Of a stretch of DNA of 42,540 nt, positions 25,901 to 34,326 are shown in pieces (position 1 is the first letter of the stretch; each line of letters opens with the position of its first letter). Origin of the DNA: CAZTVF01 sp964616985 (GTDB lineage: Bacteria > Planctomycetota > Phycisphaerae > SM23-33); the NCBI GenBank assembly GCA_964616985.1, contig CAZTVF010000036.1, positions 1 through 42,540 of the forward strand, given 5' to 3'. The notes beneath the pieces were generated by a model. It was given only the letters and a program-made list of their open reading frames with translations, was not told the origin of the DNA and searched no databases. A program made the translations under genes and the position numbers.

Positions 25901-26841
25901 TGCACGGTAATAATGGCAATGCCCGCGACTCACGCCCGGGCCTCGGCTTCGCATCGGGCGCGGCCGCCCGCCTGACTGCCCTGTGCGCGTGCATGGCAGC
26001 GGTGCTGATCGTCGGCGCCGTGGCGCTGGGGCAGAAAGCGGCCACCTCCAGCCCCGCCAGTTTCGACGCCGAGCCCAACGACCGTGTCCTCGTGCTGGAC
26101 CTCAAGACCCCGCTGGAGCCGCTGGGCTTCGCCACGTTCAACGAGAAACGCGTCACCGCCACGCTCCGCAAGGTGCTGGGCAAGGATAGCGACACCAAGG
26201 CCCGCGTCACCATCGGCGATTTCGTCAGCAACCACCCCGCGTACGAGGGGCTCAATCTCTTCATCCGCTCCATCGTGCCCATCGACGCCAACGGCCGCAA
26301 TCATGGCGAGCAGTCGTGGTTCGACATGCATGGCCGCCTCCTGCGGACCGTGCCCTGGAACGCAGGCGTCCGGGACGGCAACGAGATCGTGCTCGAAGGC
26401 AGCGGCCGCCAGGAAATCCCCTGGAAGAACGGCAAGATCGAGGGCATCCGGCGGATGTACTTCGCCGACGGCAAGGTGCAGACCGAGACGACGTACGCCA
26501 ATGGCGTCGCGGCCGGCCCCGCCCGTTCCTTTGACCGCAACGGCGACCTCATCCGCGAATGCACGATGAAGGACGACAAGCGCAACGGCACGCAGACCGA
26601 ATATTGGCCGGCGGAGAAGAAGCCCAAGCGCGTCTCTGAGTACAAGGACAACCTCCTCCAGGGCACGGTGAAGGAATACTACCTCAGCGGCAAGATCAAG
26701 CGCGAGACCAGCTACGTCAACGACATGCTGCATGGCCAGGAGCGGCAGTTCGACGAGAACGGCCAGCTCACGCAGACGCGGTACTGGCTCAAGGGTGAAC
26801 TGGCCTCGAAGGAAGACTTCACCAAAGCCACCGCGAAATAA
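25900..26841 (+). CDS. Membrane-anchored MORN-variant (YwqK-like) repeat protein
   Basis: 313 aa. The ATG at 25900 shares its A with the TAA stop of the preceding gene, so expression is coupled. An N-terminal hydrophobic segment (about residues 27-44, LCACMAAVLIVGAVAL) is a signal or anchor. From about residue 115 there are repeated units of the MORN_2 type: G..HG.QSWFDMHGRL, NGKIEGIRRMYFADGKVQTE, RNGTQTEYWPAEKKPK, LQGTVKEYYLSGKIKRE, LHGQERQFDENGQLTQT. Such repeats form beta-hairpin stacks found in the YwqK antitoxin-like family and in many surface proteins. Genetic linkage suggests an accessory role for the two exported proteins upstream; the actual function is unknown. Confidence 0.8.
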   Translation: MHGNNGNARDSRPGLGFASGAAARLTALCACMAAVLIVGAVALGQKAATSSPASFDAEPNDRVLVLDLKTPLEPLGFATFNEKRVTATLRKVLGKDSDTKARVTIGDFVSNHPAYEGLNLFIRSIVPIDANGRNHGEQSWFDMHGRLLRTVPWNAGVRDGNEIVLEGSGRQEIPWKNGKIEGIRRMYFADGKVQTETTYANGVAAGPARSFDRNGDLIRECTMKDDKRNGTQTEYWPAEKKPKRVSEYKDNLLQGTVKEYYLSGKIKRETSYVNDMLHGQERQFDENGQLTQTRYWLKGELASKEDFTKATAK

Positions 26842-26950
26842 TCATCCCGGGTTGCGGCCTTCCTGTCTCCGCCAGCCAAGCCTCGCCGCCGCCCCTTGCG
26901 GTGGACGGCACGCGACGGGCGGTGACACCTCATCGCGGCAGGGTTCCTGC

Positions 26951-27105
26951 CTAGTAGTTCATCACAATCGAGTGTGTGACTGCGTCAGGCGGCGGCTTGC
27001 CGTTCGGCGCTGTAGAATCCCCAGGGCGTCACCCGGCTTGACAGCGCTGAACGGCAAGCCGCCGCCAAAGCCTTACTCCCAGATTCAATTATGAAGGACT
27101 ACTAG
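26951..27105. repeat. Dispersed palindromic element, family 1, full copy B
   Basis: 155 bp with terminal inverted repeats CTAGTAGTTCATCA (left) and GAAGGACTACTAG (right). Its internal arms GGCGGCTTGCCGTTCGGCGC and CAGCGCTGAACGGCAAGCCG carry one G-T wobble. It fills most of the 278-nt gap between the convergent MORN-variant gene and addA, ending 15 nt from the addA stop. I see no gene in that gap. Confidence 0.87.
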
Positions 27106-27119
27106 CTGGCTCGCCGCCA

Positions 27120-30100
27120 TCACGCCTCGCCGTGGCTCTTCTGGCAATACTCGCGGTACATGCAATACCCGCAGTGTTCGCGGTGGCAGCGGTCGAACTG
27201 GCCGCTGCGGCGGGCGATGGTCAGCCGGGTGGCCAGGTCGGCCAGGCGGGCGCGGGCCTGCTCGATGCCTGCGGGCGTCAGAGCCTGCACGTGGCAGGCG
27301 CCGGTGCGGAGGAAGTACAGCGTGATGTCGGCCACGCCCTCGCCCTCGCCGGCCGCGCGGAGGTACCGCCAGGCGGCCTCGGCGTAGATCTGCATCTGCA
27401 GTTCGTACCGCCGCGCGTGCACCTCGAGGCCCTCCTCGCCGACGCGATCGGATTTGTAGTCCACGATGTGCCACGTGCCCCCCTGGTCCTGGAAGAGCAG
27501 GTCGATCTTTCCTCGCAGCGTCGCCTGGGGCGTCCGCGAGACGAACTCCAGCTCCGCCAGCCGCCGCCGCGCCGTCGCCAGCTGCCCCCCCAGCGGCTGC
27601 TTGGCCAGGCGGGCGATCATGTCCTCCAGCATCGCGCTGACGGCGGGGATGGCCTCGGCGCCAAGCTCCATCTCCGCGGCCGCCTGGGCCGCCAGCGCCG
27701 CCGCCGGCTGGGGCGCGGCGAAGTCCAGCAACTCCATGCAGCGGTGCAGCAGCGTGCCCATGCTGGCCGGATCCAGCGGCTCGCGCGGGGCCCCGGGCGG
27801 CGGGGGCGTCAGCGGCCCCGCCCACGGCACGGGCACCCGCAGCTCCTGCTGCCAGCGGTAGTACATCGGGCAATACTCGAAGTCACCCAGCGCGGTGGCC
27901 GCCAGCTCGACCCTCGCCGCCGTTGCCGGAAGCGGGCCCAGCAGCGGCAGCGTGCCGTCGGCCGCGGCGGGCAGCTTCAGCAGGCCCGCGGCCAGTTCCG
28001 CCGGCGTGGTGGCAGTATCCAGCAGCTCTTCGCCCGCGCTCTTGTCGCGGCGGGTCGGGCGCGGCGCCTTCGCCGCCACGTGGTACACCGCCGCCTTGAA
28101 GCGCCCGTATGGCAGCGTGCCATCGGCGATCGCGGCCGAGAAGTTCAGCTGGCGGTCGAGCATCGCCAGGTACCCGCTCGTGTCGGCGATCTCGCCGGTC
28201 TTGGTCCGCAGGTCCGCCCCGATCAGCACGAGGTGGTCCTGGTGACGCGTCATCGCCACGTACAGCCGGCGGATGTCCTCGGCCGCGAGGTCCTCGTTCT
28301 CCGCCGTCTTGGCCAGGCGATACGACAGCGGCTGGGCGGTCTGGGCCGCCTCGTCGTCCTGCGGTGCGGGCACCTTGGCCGCGACGCCCCAGTCCCAGCG
28401 GCAGAGGATGTCGGCCGACACGCCGCGGCGCCCCGCATTGAGGTCCGGCAGCACCACGATCGGGAACTCCAGGCCCTTGGCCTTGTGCACCGTCATCAGC
28501 CGCACGACGTTCTGCGCTTCGCTGGCGACGGCCGCCTGCTCGTAGCGGGACTCGTCGATGACCTGCTCGTTCATCTGCGAGAGGAACCCCGCCAGCGACA
28601 TCTTGTCGCGCGAGGCCGCGCGGGCCAGCTCGGTCAGCCGCTGCACGTTGCCGGCCATCCGCTTGCCGTTGAACTGCGACAGCAGCATCGCGCGGTAGCC
28701 CGTGGCATCCAGGACGTGCTCGATGAGCTCGTCGATGCCGAGGGCGTCCTTCCTCGCGTGCAGCGACTGCACCAGTTGGCACGCGCGCCGGGCGGCGGCG
28801 GCCATGCGGCCGTCCATGCCGGCCAGGTCCGCGGCGGCGATGGCGGGCAGGTAGGGCGGCTGGCACCGCGCGGCCAGGTGCATCAGCGCGTCGTCGTCGA
28901 GCCCGAAGAGGCTGCCTCGCAGCACGCCGATCACGCTGAGGTCGTCGAACGGGTTGTCGATGGCGGCCAGCGCGTTGAGCAGGTCGAACACCTCCTGCTG
29001 GCGGAAGAAGCCCGTGCCGCCCACGACGTAGTACGGCACGCCGCGGCGGGCGAGCATGCTCTCGTAGTCCAGGCTGCTGGTCATCCGCGAGAACAGGATC
29101 GCCACGTCGCGGTACTCCGCCGGCCGCCACGCCTTCGCGCCGCGATCCCACACCAGCCGCTGGCGGGCCTCGACCATCCGCGCGATCCGCTCGGCCGTGA
29201 CGGCCGCCTGCGCCCGCGAGGCCGACGCGGCATCGGTGATCTCGATCTCCCTGCTGGACGTCGCCAGGATGATCTCGACCGACTCCTGCGGCGGCAGTTC
29301 CTTGCGGTGGGCGGCCGTGGGCTCGTAGCCCTCGCCCATCAGCGGGGCGAACAGGTGATTGACGAACGTCGTGCCGGCCGCGTGCGTGCGGAACGAGTCG
29401 CGCAGGCTCTCCTGGTTGTCCTTGCCCAGGCGCGAGCACAGGGCCTCGAACACGCTCACCTCGGCCCCGCGGAAGCGGTAGATGCTCTGCTTGGCGTCGC
29501 CCACGATGAACAGCTTGCCCTCGGGCAGCGCGTCGCCGGCCTGGAGGCCGAAGATCAGCCGCTCCAGCAGGCGGATCTGGAAGGCGTCGGTGTCCTGCGC
29601 CTCGTCGACCAGGAGCTGCTCGATCTGCTTCCGCGCCGCGGCGGCGACGGCGGGATGGTTCTCGATCAGCCGGCCCGTCTGCTCCAGCAGGTCGTCGAAG
29701 TCCAGCACGCCCTGCTCACGCTTGCGGGCGGCGAACAGCTCGTTCGCCTGTAACGCCAGCCTCGCCAGCACCGCGAGCATCTCCGCCGCCTGGCGATCGC
29801 CCTCTCCCAGGTCCTCGGCCAGGGGCACGTAGGGTTCGACGGCGGCACAGAGCGACTTTATCGCGTCGCGCACGGCCTGGGCGGTTTCCTTGGAGCCCCA
29901 CGCCCCGGCCGTCCCGCCGCGGCAGGAAACGCTCAGGAAAGCGAAGTCGTCCATGGCCGGGTACTGGCGGCGCTTCAGCAGGCCGCGAACGCCGTCGACG
30001 AGCTGCTCGCGCGGCGCGCAGAGCTTGTCGCCGTCATCGGCGCAGTGGAAGCTCTCCAGCTGCTCCAGGGCGGCCTTGACCTTGTCATCGGCCCCAAACC

Positions 30101-30761
30101 GCGGCCAGGCCTCTTTGCGCATCGCGGCCAAGCGAGCCTGCCAGCGGGCGAAGGTCGCGTCGGCGTCGGCCAGGGCCGGCAGGTCGCACGCGGTGCTCAT
30201 GGCCGACAGCCGCTGCACCTGTTCGATCAGCCGGTCGAACTTCACCACCAGCAGCAGCGGCAGCACGTCCTTGTCTTGGTGCTGCACGGCCGCCAGCACG
30301 GCCCGCTCGACGGCGTCGGCGTGCATCTTGCTCACGGCCAGCGTGTCGGGGCAGACGGCGAAGCCCGGGTCCAGCCCCGCCTCGATCGCGTGCGTGCGGA
30401 GCAGCGACGAGCAGAAGCCGTGGATCGTCGAGATCCTCGCCTCGGGCAACTGGCCCAGCCAGTCCAGTACGCGGCGGCGCTGGGCGGCGGGGCACTGGGC
30501 GGCGTACTGCATGAGCGTCTTGCGGACGCGGGCGATCATCTCCAGCGTGGCCTTGTCGGTGAAGGTCAGGGCCACGAAGTGCGACAGCGGGTCATCCATG
30601 TCCTCATGCGTCAGCAGCAGCTGCGCGTACCGCCGCGCCAGCACCAGCGTCTTTCCGCAGCCGGCCCCGCTGCGAAGCGCCAGGTTGCGGTCCACGCTTT
30701 CCAGTGCGGCAAGGCGCTGGCTGGGCGTGAGGTCGCGGTCCTGTTCCATCTCGTGCGTCAT
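27120..30761 (-). CDS. addA: AddA-type helicase-nuclease (UvrD superfamily)
   Basis: 1213 aa. With AddB it processes double-strand ends for RecA loading. The start at 30761 is set by GAGGAGG 8 nt upstream and an ATGA overlap with addB. Walker A SGAGCGKT is at residues 31-38; then TFTDKATLEMIARVR, STIHGFCSSLLR, DFDDLLEQ, LLVDEAQDTD, VGDAKQSIYRFRGA, the TVHKAKGLEFPIVVLP box and YVAMTRHQDHLVLIG. The C-terminal RecB-type nuclease has LRGKIDLLFQ and IVDYKSDR. It also carries FEYCPMYYRW before the nuclease and CHREHCGYCMYREYC at the end, a cysteine layout like Fe-S nucleases (AddB, Cas4), which classical AddA lacks. An open frame runs about 300 codons upstream but is antisense-like reading through addB. 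Confidence 0.93.
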   Translation of the reverse strand: MTHEMEQDRDLTPSQRLAALESVDRNLALRSGAGCGKTLVLARRYAQLLLTHEDMDDPLSHFVALTFTDKATLEMIARVRKTLMQYAAQCPAAQRRRVLDWLGQLPEARISTIHGFCSSLLRTHAIEAGLDPGFAVCPDTLAVSKMHADAVERAVLAAVQHQDKDVLPLLLVVKFDRLIEQVQRLSAMSTACDLPALADADATFARWQARLAAMRKEAWPRFGADDKVKAALEQLESFHCADDGDKLCAPREQLVDGVRGLLKRRQYPAMDDFAFLSVSCRGGTAGAWGSKETAQAVRDAIKSLCAAVEPYVPLAEDLGEGDRQAAEMLAVLARLALQANELFAARKREQGVLDFDDLLEQTGRLIENHPAVAAAARKQIEQLLVDEAQDTDAFQIRLLERLIFGLQAGDALPEGKLFIVGDAKQSIYRFRGAEVSVFEALCSRLGKDNQESLRDSFRTHAAGTTFVNHLFAPLMGEGYEPTAAHRKELPPQESVEIILATSSREIEITDAASASRAQAAVTAERIARMVEARQRLVWDRGAKAWRPAEYRDVAILFSRMTSSLDYESMLARRGVPYYVVGGTGFFRQQEVFDLLNALAAIDNPFDDLSVIGVLRGSLFGLDDDALMHLAARCQPPYLPAIAAADLAGMDGRMAAAARRACQLVQSLHARKDALGIDELIEHVLDATGYRAMLLSQFNGKRMAGNVQRLTELARAASRDKMSLAGFLSQMNEQVIDESRYEQAAVASEAQNVVRLMTVHKAKGLEFPIVVLPDLNAGRRGVSADILCRWDWGVAAKVPAPQDDEAAQTAQPLSYRLAKTAENEDLAAEDIRRLYVAMTRHQDHLVLIGADLRTKTGEIADTSGYLAMLDRQLNFSAAIADGTLPYGRFKAAVYHVAAKAPRPTRRDKSAGEELLDTATTPAELAAGLLKLPAAADGTLPLLGPLPATAARVELAATALGDFEYCPMYYRWQQELRVPVPWAGPLTPPPPGAPREPLDPASMGTLLHRCMELLDFAAPQPAAALAAQAAAEMELGAEAIPAVSAMLEDMIARLAKQPLGGQLATARRRLAELEFVSRTPQATLRGKIDLLFQDQGGTWHIVDYKSDRVGEEGLEVHARRYELQMQIYAEAAWRYLRAAGEGEGVADITLYFLRTGACHVQALTPAGIEQARARLADLATRLTIARRSGQFDRCHREHCGYCMYREYCQKSHGEA

Positions 30762-33700
30762 GCCGGGGCCTCCTCGGCCGGCGGGTTCTTCACGGCCCGC
30801 CGGGCGTCGGAGATGTGGCAGATCAGTCGGAACGGGCAGTACGACGGGCACTTGCCCGCGGGCGACAGATCGAAGCGGCCGCTCCGCATGCCCGTCACTG
30901 CCTCGGCGGCCGAGGCGATGGCGGCCGCGGAGTCCGTCTCGTACTTGTCGTTGGCGACCAGCTGGCCGCCGTCGGGCTTCACGGCCGCGAAGTACTGCTC
31001 GCGCTTGTCGGCCTTGCCGATGCGGTGGAACGCCCCGCCCAGGCAGTCGGCGCCCAGCAGCGTCGCGGCCGCCAGCGTGTACAGCGGCAGCTGGAGGTTG
31101 CGTCCCTCGACGATGTCGGCCGGTTTGGGCAGGGCGCCGGTCTTGTAGTCGATCACGAGCAGGCCCTCGCGGGCGCCGGCGCCGGCGCGATCGAGGCGGT
31201 CGATCTTGCCCCGCAGCAGGATGCTGCCGGCGGGCGTGTCGATGGCGACGGGCGCGGCGCTGCTGGCGGGGTCCTGCATCTCGGGCACGACGCGCTCGCC
31301 CAGCCCGAACCCCAGCTCGAAGTGAACCCCGCCGGCCGTGGGCGACTGTCGCTGGAGGCGCAGGTACTGGCGGAGTTCCTGCCGCATACCCGCCCGCTGC
31401 AGGTCCCACAGCACCGGGTACGGCGGCCGCTGCAGGGCGATGCGGCGAGACTCCTCCTCGATGGCGGCGTCCAGCGCCGCGTCCAGGTCGGCGTCGCTCA
31501 CGTCGGCAAGCTTTACCGGCGTGCCGCGGCTGCGGGCCAGGGCGGTCATCAGCGTGAACAGCACGTCGTGACAGAACGATCCGCGCGTGACGGGCTCCAG
31601 CAGGCGCTGCGGCTGGGCCAGCGGCGACAGATGGAGCACATACGATGCGAAGAACTGCCACGGGCACTGGCCATACGTGTTCAACTGGCTGGCGGAGTAG
31701 ACGGCCTGTGGCCCGAACCGCTCGGCCAGCGCCGCGTGCAAGGCGGTGTCACTGAGGCGGCCGTCGTAGGCGTCGCAGGGGCCGCTGCGCCAGCGGCGGT
31801 CGCGGGCGAACAGCCCCTGGGCGATGCGGTCCAGCAGCGGCGCCTGCTGGGCGGCGGCGCAGGCGAAGGCGCGGGCGTCGCCGCCCTCGGCGCCGAACAC
31901 GTACGCCATCGCCGCGTCCAGGGCCGCCTGCGGCGAGGCGATCTCCTCGGCCGGGGGGATGAAGCGGCCCTGCGGAATCCGCGTGAACGCGGGCGTCTGT
32001 TCCATCGCGGCCAGGCCGCCGAAGGGCTCCAGCAGGGCCAGCAGGAACGGGCTGGCCGCGCCGGGCGCGCCCGAGGCGTCGGATTCCAGGTAACTCACCG
32101 TCAGCTGCGCGTCGGCCCGCGAGGCGGCGAGGTAGAACAGCAGCATCTCGCGGCTGGTCAGGTCGCTGCGGCTGTCGAGGACGATGTTGTGGCGGGCGTA
32201 CGCCTGGCGGTCGGCCTCGCCCAGCAGCGACCCTTGGCTGAAGCGGCTGGGGAACTCGCCTTCGCTGGCCCCCAGGAGGAAGACGTGCCGGTACCGCAGC
32301 GAGCGGGCGTCGAGCACGTCCAGCACGTCCACCACGCTCTCGCCGCGCGGCGGCGGGCAGGTCACGGCCGCCAAGGCCTGTCGCAGGTGGGCCAGGTCGC
32401 TCCACGGCGGCGACAGCGCGCCCAGCGCCTTGCCCAGGGCGTCCAAGGCTCGCAGGTCGCGGGCGAGCAGCTCGGCGTCGTCCATCGCCGCGGCCGCCTG
32501 CCGTAGGTGCAGCCCCGCCGCCAGCGTCGCCAGCGGGTGAGCGGCGTCGGCGTCTTGCGTCGCCGCGTCGACGGCCGCGGCGCCCACCAGCGTGAAGAGC
32601 GCCTGCAGCATGGCCCCGGCGGCCAGGATGTCCTCACGCGACGCCGCCAGCGGCCCCAGTTCCAGCGTGCCTTCATCGTCATCGTCGGTGGGGCGGATGC
32701 GGCGGGCGAGCCGCTGGGCCGCATCGCTGTACGCGGCGGCGCCCTCGACGACGTTGCCCTCGCGGATGATCATCTCGGCCACTGCGGCCGCCGTGGCCGG
32801 GAAGTCTCCCAGGGCCGCCGGGCGGAAGTAGCTGCTCTTGACGACCGCGAGCACCTGCTGGAAATCGAACTGCGGGCCCAGGCTCGCCGCGTCCAGCAGG
32901 AAGCGGATCACCGGCACATCCGTCAGCACCGCGGGGGCGGCGGCCACCGGCAGGCCGTCGCGGCGGAACACCCGTTCAATGGCCGGCCGATAGCTCTCCA
33001 TCGAGCGGGCCAGCACGGCGATCCGCCCCGGCGACTCGCCGCCCAGCAGCAGGCGCTTCACGCGGGCCGCTGCGGCCGACACCTCCGCGTCCATGCCCGA
33101 TGCGGCGATGACTCGCAGCCCCGGCGGCAGCGGATGGGGCGGCGCGTCGGGCTCGAAGAGGCTGCCCACCAGCGTCGCCGCCAGCGAAGGCGGGGCGGCC
33201 AGGTCGATCTCGGTCAGTTCGGCCCCGAAGCGACCGCGAATGGCCGTCAGCGTGCGCCGCGTCCACCGCCACATCCGCAGGCGGTTGTCGTCGGCGCAGG
33301 GGAGCGTGATGACGACGCGTGCCAGCCGCCGCGAGAGGCGCTCCAGGATATCCAGCTGCGTGGGCGTGAAGTCGGTGAAGCCGTCGACGACGATGGCCTC
33401 GACGTCACCCAGCACGTCCGCCGTCGCCAGCACTTCGCGGGCTTCCCAGTGCAGGCCCTCGAGGTCGTACACCCCGGCCGCAACCAGCCGTTCCTGGTAC
33501 GCGCGGTACACGTGCAGCAGGTCGCGGGCCTTGCCGCCGCCGCGGCCTTGGGACGCCAGGGCCGCCTCGAGGGCGGCAGGCTCCAGTGCGGCACGCTTGA
33601 GCTCCGCGATGGCCTTGTCCACGGCCTCCACCAGGCCCGGCGTGTCGGCCACGCGGCCCAGTGCGGTGAGCTTTCCCGCCGCCGCCAACTCGGCAATGAT

Positions 33701-34033
33701 CCGCTGCAGCATCACGTATCGCTGCAAGGCCGGCAGCGGGCGTTTGGGCTTGACTCCGGCCGAGACGATCTTATTGGCCAGCGACGCGAAGGTGGTCACC
33801 GCCGGCGAGACCAGGACCCCGCCCAGCGCTTCGGCCAGCAGCAGGCGTTTGAGGCTCTCGGCGGCTGGGGCGTTTGGGGCAACGAGCAGGCACCGCGAAG
33901 CGGCGGGAGAGTTGAAGTGGCGGTACGTCGCCACCGCGGCGGTCGTCTTGCCCGACGCCGCCGGCCCGCGCAGCAGCACCACGCGATGCGTGCTCGAAAG
34001 GATCCGCCCCAGGATGTCATCGCCGACCGCCAT
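30758..34033 (-). CDS. addB: AddB-type helicase/nuclease subunit
   Basis: 1091 aa. Partner of AddA in end resection. The N-terminal Walker A GPAASGKTTA is followed by an inactivated-helicase-like body (VVDGFTDFTPTQLDILERL, VFLLGASEGEFPSR, MLLFYLAASRADAQLTVSY), and a C-terminal PD-(D/E)XK nuclease (LRGKIDRLDRAG ... LLVIDYKTG). The Fe-S cysteines are visible: QCPWQFF before the nuclease and KCPSYCPFRLIC after it. The ATG at 34033 (MAVGDD) was chosen over GTG 34069: there is no ribosome site, but TTGTGA-N18-TACAAT ends 8 nt upstream of 34033 and would exclude the longer start. The stop overlaps the addA start by four bases. Confidence 0.92.
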   Translation of the reverse strand: MAVGDDILGRILSSTHRVVLLRGPAASGKTTAAVATYRHFNSPAASRCLLVAPNAPAAESLKRLLLAEALGGVLVSPAVTTFASLANKIVSAGVKPKRPLPALQRYVMLQRIIAELAAAGKLTALGRVADTPGLVEAVDKAIAELKRAALEPAALEAALASQGRGGGKARDLLHVYRAYQERLVAAGVYDLEGLHWEAREVLATADVLGDVEAIVVDGFTDFTPTQLDILERLSRRLARVVITLPCADDNRLRMWRWTRRTLTAIRGRFGAELTEIDLAAPPSLAATLVGSLFEPDAPPHPLPPGLRVIAASGMDAEVSAAAARVKRLLLGGESPGRIAVLARSMESYRPAIERVFRRDGLPVAAAPAVLTDVPVIRFLLDAASLGPQFDFQQVLAVVKSSYFRPAALGDFPATAAAVAEMIIREGNVVEGAAAYSDAAQRLARRIRPTDDDDEGTLELGPLAASREDILAAGAMLQALFTLVGAAAVDAATQDADAAHPLATLAAGLHLRQAAAAMDDAELLARDLRALDALGKALGALSPPWSDLAHLRQALAAVTCPPPRGESVVDVLDVLDARSLRYRHVFLLGASEGEFPSRFSQGSLLGEADRQAYARHNIVLDSRSDLTSREMLLFYLAASRADAQLTVSYLESDASGAPGAASPFLLALLEPFGGLAAMEQTPAFTRIPQGRFIPPAEEIASPQAALDAAMAYVFGAEGGDARAFACAAAQQAPLLDRIAQGLFARDRRWRSGPCDAYDGRLSDTALHAALAERFGPQAVYSASQLNTYGQCPWQFFASYVLHLSPLAQPQRLLEPVTRGSFCHDVLFTLMTALARSRGTPVKLADVSDADLDAALDAAIEEESRRIALQRPPYPVLWDLQRAGMRQELRQYLRLQRQSPTAGGVHFELGFGLGERVVPEMQDPASSAAPVAIDTPAGSILLRGKIDRLDRAGAGAREGLLVIDYKTGALPKPADIVEGRNLQLPLYTLAAATLLGADCLGGAFHRIGKADKREQYFAAVKPDGGQLVANDKYETDSAAAIASAAEAVTGMRSGRFDLSPAGKCPSYCPFRLICHISDARRAVKNPPAEEAPA

Positions 34034-34041
34034 TGGGCGGT

Positions 34042-34071
34042 ATTGTATTCGCCGGGGGCGGGGAATCACAA
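34042..34071 (-). promoter_or_regulatory. Promoter of addAB placed for leaderless transcription
   Basis: On the minus strand TTGTGA (34066-34071), 18 nt spacer, TACAAT (34042-34047), then 8 nt to the ATG at 34033. Confidence 0.45.
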
Positions 34072-34295
34072 CGGCGTCGTTGCACCGCCTCGTCGCATCG
34101 GGGGCCGGCAGCGGTTGCGGTGAAGCGCCATGCGCGAGCCGGCGGCGCCGAATTCATGAAGCTGCGACGCAGAGAAAACTAACCTCCGTCGATTCCGCAT
34201 GTCCGCTTTAGTGTACGCGATGAAGGTGAAGCGAAGGCGGAAACACTCCCATATATCCAGGCCAGGGCACGTTATTTCTGGTCGGGGCCTTGGCA

Positions 34296-34320
34296 GGGGC
34301 CGGATGAGTCATCCGGCCCC
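34296..34320 (-). terminator. Hairpin directly after lnt
   Basis: A perfect 10-bp stem GGGGCCGGAT/ATCCGGCCCC with a 5-nt loop begins 6 nt after the lnt stop codon on the minus strand. There is no T-run on that strand (on the + strand GTTTGTT follows), so intrinsic termination is uncertain, but position suggests a 3' end signal. Confidence 0.55.
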
Positions 34321-34326
34321 GTTTGT

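Larger units (their letters stand above)
34034..34326. other. Non-coding gap between addB and lnt
   Basis: 293 nt. It holds the addB promoter at its left side (34042-34071) and a strong hairpin next to the lnt stop (34296-34320). In the middle I see no supported gene or structured RNA. Confidence 0.55.

Noticed and set aside
23882..25954. 690-codon minus-strand open frame
   Set aside because: Antisense shadow of the exported paralogue; low-complexity sequence. Its C-terminal LRPTTFCLRPS comes from the heptad repeat.
27132..34123. Long plus-strand frames (up to 873 codons) opposite addA and addB
   Set aside because: Shadows of the helicase-nuclease genes, rich in Arg/His/Gln/Gly, no recognisable domain.
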